This document shows positions 22,742-34,093 of a stretch of 64,000 nucleotides of DNA, piece by piece. Under the pieces are notes generated by a model, which saw nothing but the letters and a program-made list of their open reading frames with translations, searched no databases and was not told the origin of the DNA. The stretch lies in contig NC_079519.1 in assembly GCF_000801105.2 (NCBI RefSeq), positions 31,223,288-31,287,287 of the forward strand, in the 5' to 3' direction. The position numbers and the translations under genes were made by a program. Each line of letters starts with the position of its first letter. The stretch's first letter is position 1. Origin of the DNA: Raphanus sativus (taxonomy: Eukaryota; Streptophyta; Magnoliopsida; Brassicales; Brassicaceae).

Positions 22742-25700
22742 CTAGAATCTGCTAGAGCCGGGTGGTGGACTGAAGCAAGGTCTAATCACCGGTCTAGTAC
22801 CCTCAGGATCCAACACGCTTGGACGTTTAGAACCAACGTGGTGTGAATGTTGTTGACCTGGCAACAACGCAGCTGAAGAAGTACCAGCTTGATACGGTTC
22901 CGGACCAAAGCTTGTTGGAAGACTAGGGTTTGAGCCATGAGTGGCAATGCATGAGCTTTGAATGACTGTGTCTGAAGCCTGCATACGGGTTGATTGAACT
23001 GGAACAGATGATGTAGGAACAATGAATTTGAGGATAAGATCAGCAGGAATGTCAATTTCCAGCTTCAAGTCCTCAATGAGTTCCATCATCTCCCTCAGTG
23101 TAGCTTCAGCCTATAAGCCACAACATAGGTTACAAAGTGAGGACAATATACAGTTTGATGACAAGAAGAGATGGATCGAAGCAAGCTATAACCTGTGATT
23201 CATATCTTGTATTTTCTTTGGCTGAGCGTCTGAGATTGATGATCTGTTCCTTCAACAACTCCAGTGGAGAAAAGTTGTTCTCCACGTTGAAGTAAAACAT
23301 AAACCGGATTGCAGGAATATATAAACCTTTTTTAAGGAGCTCTTTGACAAAATCTGCAGAGAGAGAAAGAGTAACAAAATGTTGAGAGCAGAGAGAGAGT
23401 TAAAAGAAAAAAAAAACACAAAGGCAACAAATGTGTTGTAGAAAGTACAACAACGTACCGGGGATGGCATGAGCGAGACCAAGAGATTCAAAGAGCTTTG
23501 GAGCGTGTCTGAAGTGAGCAACATGCGACGCAAACTGTAGAGTTTCATCTTGTTGAGTTTGTTTCAACACCAATCCAAACGCCACGATGAACTGCAGAAA
23601 AGCCCAGACCTCGAGTTGTGACTTTTTAACACCAGCACCCATCATCCCACCCCATTGATGTGCCACTCTTGTTGCATCAGACTGTAGATCAGGATCAGTA
23701 GAGATACCAACACGTCCCAGCTCCTCCAAAAGGGGAACCAAAGTCATAAGTGTACGCTCTTCTAGACTCGATACGCCTCTCTGGTGAGCATTCATGAGTG
23801 CATCCTCGACAGAAGTTACAACAAACCTGCCTGGATCTTCATTCGACGGAAAAGAAGTTGAGCCCTCAAAGTCCCTAAGAGAGTCTTCATTAGGCAAATG
23901 AGATGATGCTATGCTAATGCTTTGTTGGACATCCGAGGAGCAGGGATCACTACAATTGATGACTGCCAAAAAAAAATTAATAAGCATCACAAGATTAAAA
24001 AAATAGAGCTTGACAGTGTTTTGCTTGTAGCAGATATAATGATTAAACGTTACTAAGAAAAAACATACCAGGTGGTGCTAGAGCTGATAGTCCAAGAGCC
24101 TTGCATAGACTTGGACCATATTTGCGAAGAAAGGCAACATCAAAAAGACTCTGGACTTGGTTAGTATCAGAAGTGTATGCCAAACTGAATGCAGCAAGAA
24201 AGTGTAGGAACTCCAACACCTCTATTGGATTCTCTGCCTTAACCAGACTTGTGTTCTTCCATTCAGTAGCAAACCTGATAGCTTCTGCTTGTACTTCAGT
24301 TGTTGGTTTTGGTGACATATCCATCAAGCATTCAAGCAAGAAGATACTACTCCTTTGAACACTCTTTGGATCAAGATTTTGAACTGCCGTCCTTAGGTGA
24401 GCAGAGTAGAGCCCAATTACTGTATCTAACACAAGCTTTGCCGGGTCATAAGATCTTCTAAGAGAAGACAGAACATCAATATGAAGCTGATCAAGTTTCT
24501 TCAGATGCCCACGTAAGAGTAACTGCAACGTTTTCTCATCAAATACTCTAGCGTCACGTACCAAGTCAACGTGTTGATCCGAGTTAAGTTGTTGTTGACA
24601 GAAACTGCACAAGTCCTTTGCTTTCATCTGAGTTTTTTTAGAGGATTTTGAAAGCTCTTTTCTCGAGCTTACAGATTTTGCCAACTTCAATTCCTGATCC
24701 TTCTTATTAATCATTTCCTCCCTAGCACCAAGCTCTTTCTCTTTTAGTTCAAGTCGTTGCTCACGTTCCATCAATGATGCTCTTACCCTGGCTTGCTCCT
24801 CCTCTTTAAATTGGAAGTCTTTCAAGCCGTCTTCAATCTTTTCCTTGACTGAGTCAAGTTCCTCGTTGGAGTTACGGATAGCTTCCGTTATCTCATCTCG
24901 TTGCTTCACTTTAGAAGCAAGTTCTTCATTGCGTTCCTGAATCAACACCTCCAGTGACTCACAATGTGCTTTCCTTTCCTTAATTAGCTTTTGGACATCC
25001 TTCAACTCCTTGTCTTTTGTCTCCATCCGTTGGCAAGCCTCCTTCATGTCGCTATTCACGGACATGACCGTCTGTTCCCTCAAGTCAATTTTCTGACTAA
25101 TCACTTCCAACTCTTCCTCTTTGGAGACAAGCTCAGATGACAGCGTCTCAAACATCTTCTCACACTCCCCAATCTTGTCTTGAACCAATGTGAGATCTTT
25201 TAGCTTCCTCTCAGATTCCTCATCCAACTTCCTCAGACTCTCCATCTCTGCGCTGACCTGAGCATGATATCTCTCAAGCTCAGTCTCCATCTGTCCCAAC
25301 TCTTCATCTTTAGAATCAATCTCAACCTGAGTCTGTCTCAACGTCTCCACCATCTCACTTAGCTCCCTTTCTTTTAATATCTTCTCTGCCGCACACTCTT
25401 CCACCAATCTCCTTAGCTCAGATAGTCTCATTTCCTCTGCATTAGACTCGGCTAGAAAAATCTCCACCTGATTCTTAATAAAGTTTAGCTCTTTCCTCTT
25501 TGCTTCAACTTCCACCTCCAAATCAACAAGCCGACCTTCGGCTTCTTCAACCTTCTTAGCTCTTTCCTCAAGTGCAAAGCTTTTATCTTTCAACTCCACC
25601 TCCTTGAAATCTAACTCCCTGATCCTCTCCCCTACTCTTTTAGAGGCGTAACCGTAAACTTCATCCAACTCTTTACGCAGACCCTCGCCTCTCACCATAC

Positions 25701-25752
25701 AGAGATTCAGCTCGTTTTTCAGCTTGCTTTCCTCCTCCATCTCGCCTACCAT
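22742..25752 (-). CDS. FRIGIDA-like protein with two FRIGIDA domains (copy B)
   Basis: Exons 25752-24069, 23962-23459, 23353-23193 and 23110-22742 join in phase to give 905 residues. The start MVGEMEEESK at 25752 is preferred to upstream ATGs whose translation is hydrophobic and unlike the paralog. Residues about 10-360 form a coiled coil sharing long identical stretches with copy A (VELKDKSFALEERAKKVEEA, KDEELGQMETELERYHAQVS). A first FRIGIDA domain follows in exon 1 (LCSFCQQQLN, YDPAKLVLDTVIGLYSAHLR, SIFLLECLMDMSP, FLHFLAAFSLAY, ALGLSALAPPG) and a second spans exons 2-4 (DPGRFVVTSVEDAL, GISTDPDLQSDATRV, FIVAFGLV, KGLYIPAIRFMF). From memory the Arabidopsis homologues are At5g27220 and At5g27230; which copy matches which is not settled here. 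Molecular function is unknown beyond family membership. No frame lesions seen. Confidence 0.88.
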
Positions 25753-27003
25753 TTCTTCACCTCCACGGAAGAAGTTTCTAAAAACGGTAAAAAAAAAAAA
25801 ATCTAAAACCCTAAAAACGAATGTAGAACAAACAATTAGAAGTGAAGCGACTGAGAAAAGTAAAAAAGAAAGAACCTTTTGGTCTGTAAGGACGACGACT
25901 ACGAGCATCAACGACCGGGTCTCTTCCTCTTCCTTCTTTTACAGGTTTTAACAGAGACCGTCCTTTTAATCTTTGAGAAAGAGAGAGACAACAAGTAAGT
26001 GTGTCTGTGTGTGGCACTAAACCGAATAAACTAAACCGGCATCGGTTAATTCTATTTGTGTTTTTTGGCTAGATAATTGATACTTCTGACCAGATGTTTG
26101 TGAACGTAAACCAATAATATATTAATTAATTTATTAAAATAACACATTAATTAATTATCTGACAAGTCATATGGGCTACATAATAATCATATGACATGCA
26201 GGCGTTCTTATCTCAAATGTCAATTCAATCTTCTGGTATAAATCTTTTCTTTGTTACAAACCCAAAAACTGTATCATTATATGCATATAAATGACTGGGT
26301 TTTCTTATTAGTAGTGGCATGCTGAGCAAGAGAAAACTAAAATTCCAACCAATAATAATAATATGGCATGTTATTAAGTTCACTCCTGAGAACTGTTAAA
26401 ATAAATAAATAAAGGAACATGCATTTTCTGAAAGTATTCCCTATTTTTTAATTTTTTCCCTAACAGGAAACATGTATGTATAATGTTGGTTTAAGAAAAT
26501 GAAGTAATCACTAATCATAGTTATGCAATGTGCCAATGTTACAAACCTCATTTATGTAGATCACTGAAAACAAATCTACAAAAAAAAATAGCATGTTACA
26601 AATATGACCATTATAGAAGATTTTTCTATAAAAATGGTAGAAAGTTATAATAGTTGTTATATCATAATAAATGTGTAAAAACAATGATCTATTTTATACA
26701 GAAGAATATAATTACATCATAACATTTCTTATGTCACCTCAATACCTCATGTCACCAGATGCGTATTCCTCAATGCCACAGAGGCTCTCCTGTCGTATTT
26801 TAAATATTCTGTTTTCTCTCCTCTATGTTATCATAATTACGTTAATGCCCAATAACTATCATAATTTTCTAATTTAAACCTCATTGTTTCGCTCCTCTGG
26901 TCAGAAAATCATTTCTACGTTGCAATCACATCCCAAGCTTCCACCAAAATTTCCAAAACCGCCACTCTCTTCTTCCGATTCATTCCCCCACCATTGGTGA
27001 GAA

Positions 27004-29166
27004 ATGCGATTCCTCGAGGAACTACCGTTGTCACCTTCCCTGATTTCTTCACAGCTAAACCCTAATTCAACCGCCAAAGGCTATGGCGGCGGCGGCGGAG
27101 GGTTTATCGGCGGAGGATGGGTCGATAGGTGCCATGGGTTTCTACACAACACGGTTCTCGTCACTGCTTCTCTCTTCTTCGTCGCTTACTTGGCGTACGA
27201 GGCGAAGAAGAGCTTCTCCAAGCTCTCGAATAATCGGAGATCTTTCATCATGATCGGTTACTACGGCTCTCTCTGGCTCGTTAGCTTGCTCAATCTTGCT
27301 TGGTGCTGTCTCCAGGTTCGAATTCAGTTTGTTGGGTAGTGAAAAAGATTACAACTTTTGATCGAATTGGATAAGATTTGTTCAAGAGTGAGTAGTTTAG
27401 GGTTGGTGAAATTCAAATTTAGAAACTTTTTTTTTGGGCTTAGGGTAAAGTTTACTACTTTGGAAGGAGTTACATGTTGGGTTGATGTTTTTGTTAGGAA
27501 GATTCATAACTGTAGTTGAATGAAAAAGATCAGAACTTTGATTGAATTTGGACTAGCTTGTTAAAACTCTGACTATTTTAGGTTTGGTGAGACTCAAATT
27601 TAGAAACTTTTTTGGTCTTCAATAGGTCATGGGCACTGATCTTATGATGAGACTATACTACTTTGAGGGATTATACATGTAATCATTTGATAGTGTTTGG
27701 ATTGGAGTGTGATCATATGTTATTTACGCAGTCACCTTGCATTGGATGAGCTTGTTAGAGACTTTTTTTAGGCTGGTGAAACTCCAATTTAAAAAGGTTT
27801 TAGTCTTGAGCTGTTCTTGGGCACTGATCTTAAAGATGAAAATGTACTACTTTGAAGTAATATACATGTAATCATTTGATAGTAATTGGATTAGGAGGAT
27901 CATATGTTATACACAGTCACCTTGTATCCATTTAGCTTTTGGTTTGATTATATCATGTATATCGTGTTTTCCTGTTTGGTTGATTTGCATGTTTTAGGGA
28001 TGGGAATGTGCTGATTTTAGGATGAAGTTCTACTACTTGGACGTAACATACATGTAACCATTTGATAGTAACTGAATTGGTGTTTATTAGGAAGATCATA
28101 ACTGTAATCATTTGATAGTAAATGTTTTGTGTTTCCTCCTGTTTGGTTAATTTGTGTGCGTGTGGCATGTTCTTAGGGTTGGGAATGCACTCCTGGGAAG
28201 GAAGTAGCTTGGAATCTGTTGACTTTGTTCACAACATCTGGAATGTTGTTCCTGGAAGTAAGCTTGGTGGCGTTTCTCTTCCAAGGAAACTATGCAAGCG
28301 GTGCACAAGCATTAACTAGAACTTTCGTAATCTCAGGGTTTGTTATTGCTCTCGATTTACTTCTCAAGGTATCTACTCTTATACCTTCTGAAATCGCAAC
28401 AAGTTTTAGAGTTGTTATGGCTGGCTGAAGTTGGTTCTGTCATCTCCTTGATCCTTGTAATTATTGCAGGCGCTTTATCTCTTTGGGTTTGGTGTGCCGT
28501 TGTTCATTGACAACAATGAGAATGTACAAAAGTACAAATGGGGATTATGGATCATTCACAAGCTTTTACTCACTGGCGTTTATGGGGTGATATTTTTCAT
28601 GTACAACTCTGGCTGGAGAGAAAGATTACCCGGTAAGTTGATCAGACTTCGTGTACTCTCACTCACACTAGCCCCATAATGGCTGCTCTTCACAGGTTTC
28701 TTCTATAGTTGTATTTCTCATATTTCTTTATCTTCTTGTTTTTGACAGCAAGGCCTGCATTTTACAAGTACATAACCATCATGTTCGCCTTGTACGGACT
28801 CTACCTAGTTGCATCTGCGTTTACTGCAAACGGTGCTCACTTTGGATTCTGGTAGAAAACCTATCTAACACCGTCTTGCTTCTTTTTTTACCAGATTTTT
28901 AACACTAAAGGGGAAAATAATTAACTCAAAAATGAATGCAGGTTGTATGGGGTCATGGGTGTCTGCTACCACGCGTTATACCTTCCTCTTCTTTACATTA
29001 CTTTTCTCGCAGACTTTTTCCAGGTAAATACCCCCATCATTCATCTTCTCTTTTGCTCTCATTCTCATGTGAATGGCTTTTGCTGCAGGAAGAAGATCTG
29101 AACTTGGAGAATGTATACTATTCAGAGATGAAGGATGCTGGCTTTTTCGATGCTGACTGGGAATAG
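27004..29166 (+). CDS. CAND8: Candidate seven-transmembrane (GPCR-like) protein, CAND8-type
   Basis: Six exons: 27004-27315, 28177-28368, 28470-28632, 28749-28851, 28942-29023, 29089-29166; phases agree and give 309 residues. Begins MRFLEELPLSPSLISSQLN, then a glycine-rich segment, then about seven hydrophobic segments (TVLVTASLFFVAYLAY, YGSLWLVSLLNLAWCCLQ, GMLFLEVSLVAFLFQ, VISGFVIALDLLLKALYLF, GVYGVIFFMYNSGW, IMFALYGLYLVASAF, ALYLPLLYITFLADFF), ending in an acidic tail (NVYYSEMKDAGFFDADWE). This is the CAND2/CAND8 family of plant membrane proteins; CAND2 has been reported as a melatonin receptor, which is debated, and CAND8 is little studied. CAND8 rather than CAND2 is chosen from the neighbouring FRIGIDA-like pair (At5g27210-27230 order, recalled). 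Confidence 0.88.
27470..28110. repeat. Diverged tandem repeats in CAND8 intron 1
   Basis: ACATGTAA(T/C)CATTTGATAGT recurs near 27673, 27861 and 28049, about 188 bp apart, with a shorter copy near 28096. Units share ACTACTTTG(A/G)AG and AGGAAGATCAT-like segments. Almost the whole 860-bp intron is built from them. Confidence 0.7.
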
Positions 29167-29378
29167 GACTCTTAGTGTAGCTTCTTCATCTTCTGAAACT
29201 GTGAATAGAAGTTCGGTAGGAGTCAATGTATTGCCGCTTTTTTCAAGGCTTTAGTTTTCAGTTGTGCGTTATGTGACTGTACTACGTGTGTGTCTGTACT
29301 TTCGAGTAAAACATGTAACATCAAGGTTCTTCTCTGTTCCTCAAACTGATTAATCTGAAAGAAGGCTTTTGTAGTAGT

Positions 29379-29540
29379 TCAAAGATTGATACAATAAAAC
29401 ACTAGGGCAAAGATGTACACTAAAGCGGTTTTCTGTTGGATGAGTTCTTCAATGAGTACATCAGCGTGTTGGACTGTTGCAATCTCCTTAGCTCTTTCTT
29501 TCCCCATCGTTATCCCCAACTCTTCCTCCAAACCCATCAA
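29379..29540 (-). pseudogene. Acyl carrier protein gene relic (3' coding fragment)
   Basis: On the minus strand from 29540 the reading is LMGLEEELGITMGKERAKEI, then ATVQHADVLIEELIQQKTA, continuing open to a TGA at 29379-29381. MGLEEE..I.M...A..IATV..A..LIEEL is the C-terminal half of plastid acyl carrier proteins. The upstream part with the phosphopantetheine serine (DSLDTVE) is missing; sequence before 29541 is unrelated and partly repeats 14293-14352. ACP carries growing acyl chains in plastid fatty acid synthesis; this piece cannot. Position fits: from memory Arabidopsis has ACP5 (At5g27200) next to CAND8. It lies in the 3' spacer between CAND8 and NHX1, partly within the likely CAND8 3' UTR on the opposite strand. 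Confidence 0.65.
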
Positions 29541-29860
29541 ATTGAGCAATGAGTTATGAGGTAAGGAAAAAAAAACACGAATGGGTGAAGCAATTTAGTG
29601 GGTAAACCGTTCCAAACCGGTCCGTTCAAGCTCGAACCAGTAACAAAATTTCAAACACACATTGCTCAAAAAAAAACATTAACAAATGTATAATTTTTTC
29701 TGTTCAATTTTACAAATAAACAAATACATTGAATAATACACATTGCAATCAGAACACTTTCAAAGAGTTTGCTTACTGCTCTCAAAACGTAGGGACAGCT
29801 CTCTGTCCCTCACAAACAAATAATACAAATATAAAAACATTACACAATGCACACATACTA

Positions 29861-32767
29861 TCAAGCTCTACTGAGATCAGTAGGAGGGGGGTCTCTCTCC
29901 GTTGGAGAACCAGGGACGAAAGGGACAAAGCCACGCCCTCCAAAAACAGGTCTCATGAAGGAGTCATCAAACTGTCTCCAGTAGTAATGCACTGTCCTAG
30001 TGGGCCGTGTCAAGAAGCCACGTATACTGTCTGGCCGAGGAACATTGGGGTTCCCTGCAAACTCAATGAACGAGTCTTGATCTATCAGAGGGATCTGGAT
30101 GGACTTTGGTGTGTTGTTGCCATCAGATAAAAAGCTAGTTGTGGCTTTCTGGTGCGGCAAAAGGAATCTTATGAGTGGTTTTGTCAACATACCAAACACC
30201 TGAAAAACACCAATTCAAGAGTTAATCATATTAAAGGATATGTTTTATGTTAACTCGGTGAACATCAAGAGATAACTTACCACTGTGCTAAAAAGACAGA
30301 CGGTGATAGTACTGGTGATCATGATTGCATTCCCGCGCAAATCCGTTTTCCCAGCTCTTGTAAACTGCAATGTCAAGCAAGTGTTGTGTCATTGAAAGCT
30401 TCATCGAGAGTTTAAGTAAATAAAGAACATCTTTCTTTTTTCTTTTTAGACCTTGTTGTACGCAAGGGCCATTGATACAGCACCTCTCATAAGACCAGAC
30501 CACCAAATCACAACCTGGAGGATATATATATAAACAAGCTGAGAGATCCAGAAGAATTTATTTGAACCCATTAGTACCAAGCAAGGAATGATTCATACTT
30601 GCATCTTGAAGTCGATTTTTTCACTTTGGTTCTTCTTGCCTAAGTTTGAAAGAAACGACAAGGGAAAGACGAATGCTGCTCTTCCAAGCATGAGCAAACC
30701 TATTAGGATTGAGCTCACTGCCACCGATGTTCCCGGGCTGTCACTCACTGATCTCCACTTGTCAATGTCCAATGCATCCATTCCGACGTACAAGAAGATG
30801 AATGTCTCCGCAAGAAACGACAGAGTGGCAAAGGTGTGCCTGTGTGTCATGTAAAATAAGGCATTGAGAGGGTACACAATACAAAGTGTTTTTGAACTGA
30901 GTGGAGGTTTTTTCATACTTGGTGGTGATTCTTGAGCTCTCGGTTACGTTGTGCCAGGTGTAATGAGACATCACAATCCCACAGAAGAACACAGTGAGAA
31001 TACCACTCAAGTCGAAAAGCTGCAAGGCCAAAACGATATAATAATATCAGTATATACTTTGTCTCTTTGAATGCAAGTCGTGTTTGAAACTAGAATCTAA
31101 CCTCAGCAAGCATATAAGAAAGATACGCCATAAGCATCATGAGGGCAACCTCTCTGTCAGTTGAGTGTCTGAGACATGCCATGTGGGAGACATCTACTTT
31201 AGACCAAACAGGAGGGAGAGTGATAATAAACAGTCATATATATTAATCTGAAAAATATACCTTCCAAAATATAGCTTTTTGATGCAATATGCACTTATCA
31301 GACCAGTCTGCAAATGCAAAATGAAATCACGAAGGGTGTGAACACAAGAGCATTGCAAATAGCATTTTGACAAGAAAGAATGGTAGAGGAGAAGAAAATG
31401 GACTTACCGCAACACCAAGTAAGGTGCTGAGGATAAACAAGTAGAAAAAGTTGCCTAGAAGTTGAAAAGCAGCTTCATGGTTAAGGTGGGTGAGGTCAAA
31501 GCTCTGAATTGCGTTGAAGATAACAACCGATGTGGCATCATTCACAACACCTTCTCCGAATACAAGACTGTAAAGCAAAGGTGTCTCATCTTGGTTCAGA
31601 ACCTATACCAAACAAGAGCCATTGGTCCATTTTGTTTATGTGTTTGTAAAGTACTTTCAGTAACCGGAGTAAACACATTACCTGCAGTGTGCAGACTGAA
31701 TCTGTTGCAGCGAAGATAGCACCAATTGCTGCAAATTAATAAACCAGCAAACACACTTAAGTACCCTGGAGTGAAAAAACGATTAAAGTAAAGCCATTGG
31801 TTCAGAGACATTACCAAGATAATCACCCAAGTCAAAGGTTCCAATGTCCAGTTTCTTAAAGAACTGCGTTACACCTGTTTCAAGCAACACCAGATAATCA
31901 GCTTTCAAGGGCACTTCAGCCAAACGAAATGGGAAGTAAGGTTACCTAGAGTTATGACGGTGCAAGAGATAACAGTTCCAATAGCACCAAAAAGCATAAT
32001 AGTGACGAAGTTTCGGAAGAACTGTTTCTTTTTCACTTGAAACCTGAAACAGACAACAATGGAAAATAATCTTATCCATCTGAGAAATATCTGGAAAAGG
32101 AGTAAAATCCATGACAAGGACAAAGGTAGGACCACCAACGTGCACGTGAATCAATCTAACTAATTGACCAAACACATGAAGCCCTCTCTCTTTTCAACAA
32201 ACACAAATTACTACAAAAGCTGATGTATGACATATTGACATGTGTTTATATAGAAGCAGAACCTAAACTTTCTTATTATCTTTAAAGTTTTCTACTTATA
32301 CCACCTATAATCACATGTATGCAAGAAAAAGAAAAAAATCATCCCACCAAGGAGGAAAAGATTAAAATGGATGCAAAAAAAAAAAAAACTGACCCAGCAT
32401 TGAATATAATGGGAGGCAAAAGATAAATGAAGAAAAGATCTTCACTGAAGACCAGAAGATGTGAGCTTTTTCCATTACTAATCAATAAAATGACAACACC
32501 AGTGGCCAGCCCCTGCAACCCAAAAAAAAACGTCATTCAACATGGAAACATGTGTGATTTTATATATAAATATGCAAAGTGGACACTTACAATCAATAAG
32601 GCGGTGATGGATTCGTTCATCCATCGATTCTCCTCCAAAAGATGGCCAAGGACAATACAAGCACAGAGAAGTGCAACAAAGAGATTGAGTGAAACAACAG
32701 AGGCGTGATCAGAGGCCGAAAATGAAGCCATTCTAGATACCAAAGAATCCAAAAGTGATGCCATCAT
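29861..32767 (-). CDS. NHX1: Vacuolar Na+(K+)/H+ antiporter NHX1
   Basis: Thirteen coding exons, all in phase: 32767-32591, 32512-32394, 32043-31946, 31874-31815, 31728-31682, 31602-31408, 31307-31261, 31168-31102, 31019-30919, 30839-30599, 30514-30452, 30364-30281, 30199-29861; 545 residues. Tonoplast cation/proton exchanger important for vacuolar pH, K+ storage and salt tolerance. The amiloride-binding motif FFIYLLPPI is at residues 86-94; the conserved ATDSVCTLQVLNQDE and FGEGVVNDATSVVIFNAIQS segments follow. The C-terminus (PRPDSIRGFLTRPTRTVHYY, FVPFVPGSPTERDPP) favours NHX1 over NHX2 by recall, especially DQDSFIE. The start MMASLLDSLVSR is slightly longer than the Arabidopsis start. No lesions found. 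Confidence 0.95.
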
Positions 32768-33908
32768 TGTCCTCTTATAAGATAAGATAGATCCACCAAT
32801 TTCCTCTTGCACTCCAAGATTATTATTATCGCCGATCAATGTACACAACAAAATTTATTCCACAGACATGAACAGATTACAAGTCCAAGATTCAGATATG
32901 GATCAGCAAACCGGAAATATTGTATCTTTCCGTGCTGTCCATTCAAACAAAGTCCTGTAATAACGGTATCAAAGGATGTTAGTGTAATGAAATCAAAATC
33001 CATGTGAATTGTTGTCTTTGTAATTACTCTAGATTCTCATCTTCCTCTGTTCATAAGACTATTATATAACACGCATAATCTATAAACATGATCTGTAAAC
33101 AAATTAGAAAAGTAGCAGGAATAGGAAAAAAAAAAGATAAGCTTGTTTAGAGAAGAAGGAAGAACAGAGCTGAGACAAAGCAGAGATCAGGGAAGCTGAA
33201 GCTGTAATGAATCAGCTTTGAGTAAAAGGGTTTACCTTTTTTTTTATACATGAAAACATTATAAAAAAACACAAAGGGTGTTCAAAAAAGTGAATCCAAA
33301 ATCTAAAGTCTCTTTAAAGCAAAAAAAAAGGCTTATCTATTAACGGTACGCCAACATATATTCACAAAAAGTTTCCATTTTTGGTAAGAACCCTATGTCT
33401 AAGCATGACATGATGAATTAGGTTGAAAGCCCAGATTTTTTTAGTTTGTTTCCCAGCAACAAACAACACACGACTTCAAAAATAATTTGAATTGCTTACA
33501 AGTTACCTGAAAGCGCTTTGGAGATTGATTCTTAAGCGATTGGAAGGAGATAGAGAGAGAGTCTCTAACGAAATAGAACAAAAGAAAAATCTAGAGGAAT
33601 AAAGAGCACAAAATTACGTACCCGACTGTGAGATTTTTATACGAATCAAAATTCAAATGAGAGAGAGAGAGACGTGTACGGTCCTGCTTTGAGCAGCGAG
33701 ATAAAGAGAGAGGGTATCTTTTTTTTTTGTCAACAAGAGAGAGAATATTATTATTTTCTTAATTAACACAGTAGAGATGAAGAAAAAAAAATAGACAGAA
33801 CAGAAGAGAAACTGAAACAGAGAGTATTATTCTCTTCAGGTCAAACTAGTACAATGATCAAATATTGACCGTCGATTTAAACTACTTTCACTGATCTAAA
33901 CAGCTTTA
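32768..33908. other. NHX1 5' UTR and promoter region
   Basis: No other gene supported. The stretch 33530-33680 is rich in GA runs, as often seen around plant transcription starts. A 5' UTR intron is possible but I cannot fix its borders. A poly(T) tract with GTCAAC at 33719-33734 lies between AAGAGAGAG copies, but the direct repeat is simple sequence. Confidence 0.4.
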
Positions 33909-34090
33909 GAGCATCATTATTGGTGGGATGATGAAAACTCCCTAATCTTTTCTTTTTTTTTTGTTCTTTTTTTTTTAATCATGAAACCATAAGGAACATC
34001 CCTTAGTTAGGAGCTTTTTCCCATTTATTCTCCCTTGGTCCTAGTGCTCCCCCTTAAAGGATGCCTTAAAGGATACCAATAATGATGGTC
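33909..34090. mobile_element. Harbinger/Tourist-like MITE, 182 bp
   Basis: Left end GAGCATCATTATTGGT; right end reverse-complements to GACCATCATTATTGGT: a 16-bp terminal inverted repeat with one mismatch. TTA flanks both sides (33906-33908 and 34091-34093), the 3-bp target duplication expected for PIF/Harbinger elements. No coding capacity. It sits about 1.1 kb upstream of NHX1. Confidence 0.85.
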
Positions 34091-34093
34091 TTA

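Larger units (their letters stand above)
14225..26690. repeat. Segmental tandem duplication containing both FRIGIDA-like genes
   Basis: The 3' flanks (14225-14700 and 22060-22740), all four exons and introns, and about 1 kb of upstream DNA (to 20880 and 26690) correspond between the two loci. Shared anchors include GTTTCACCCAGACC in the 3' flanks and TATTAGTA...GAGCAAGAGA-type sequence with ATCTATTTTATA upstream. Arabidopsis also carries two adjacent genes of this type, so the duplication is probably older than the species. Confidence 0.7.

Noticed and set aside
33704..33743. Poly(T) plus GTCAAC between AAGAGAGAG copies as another micro-insertion
   Set aside because: The flanking repeat is simple GA sequence in a GA-rich stretch, so a chance match is likely; extra bases lie on the wrong side of the tail.
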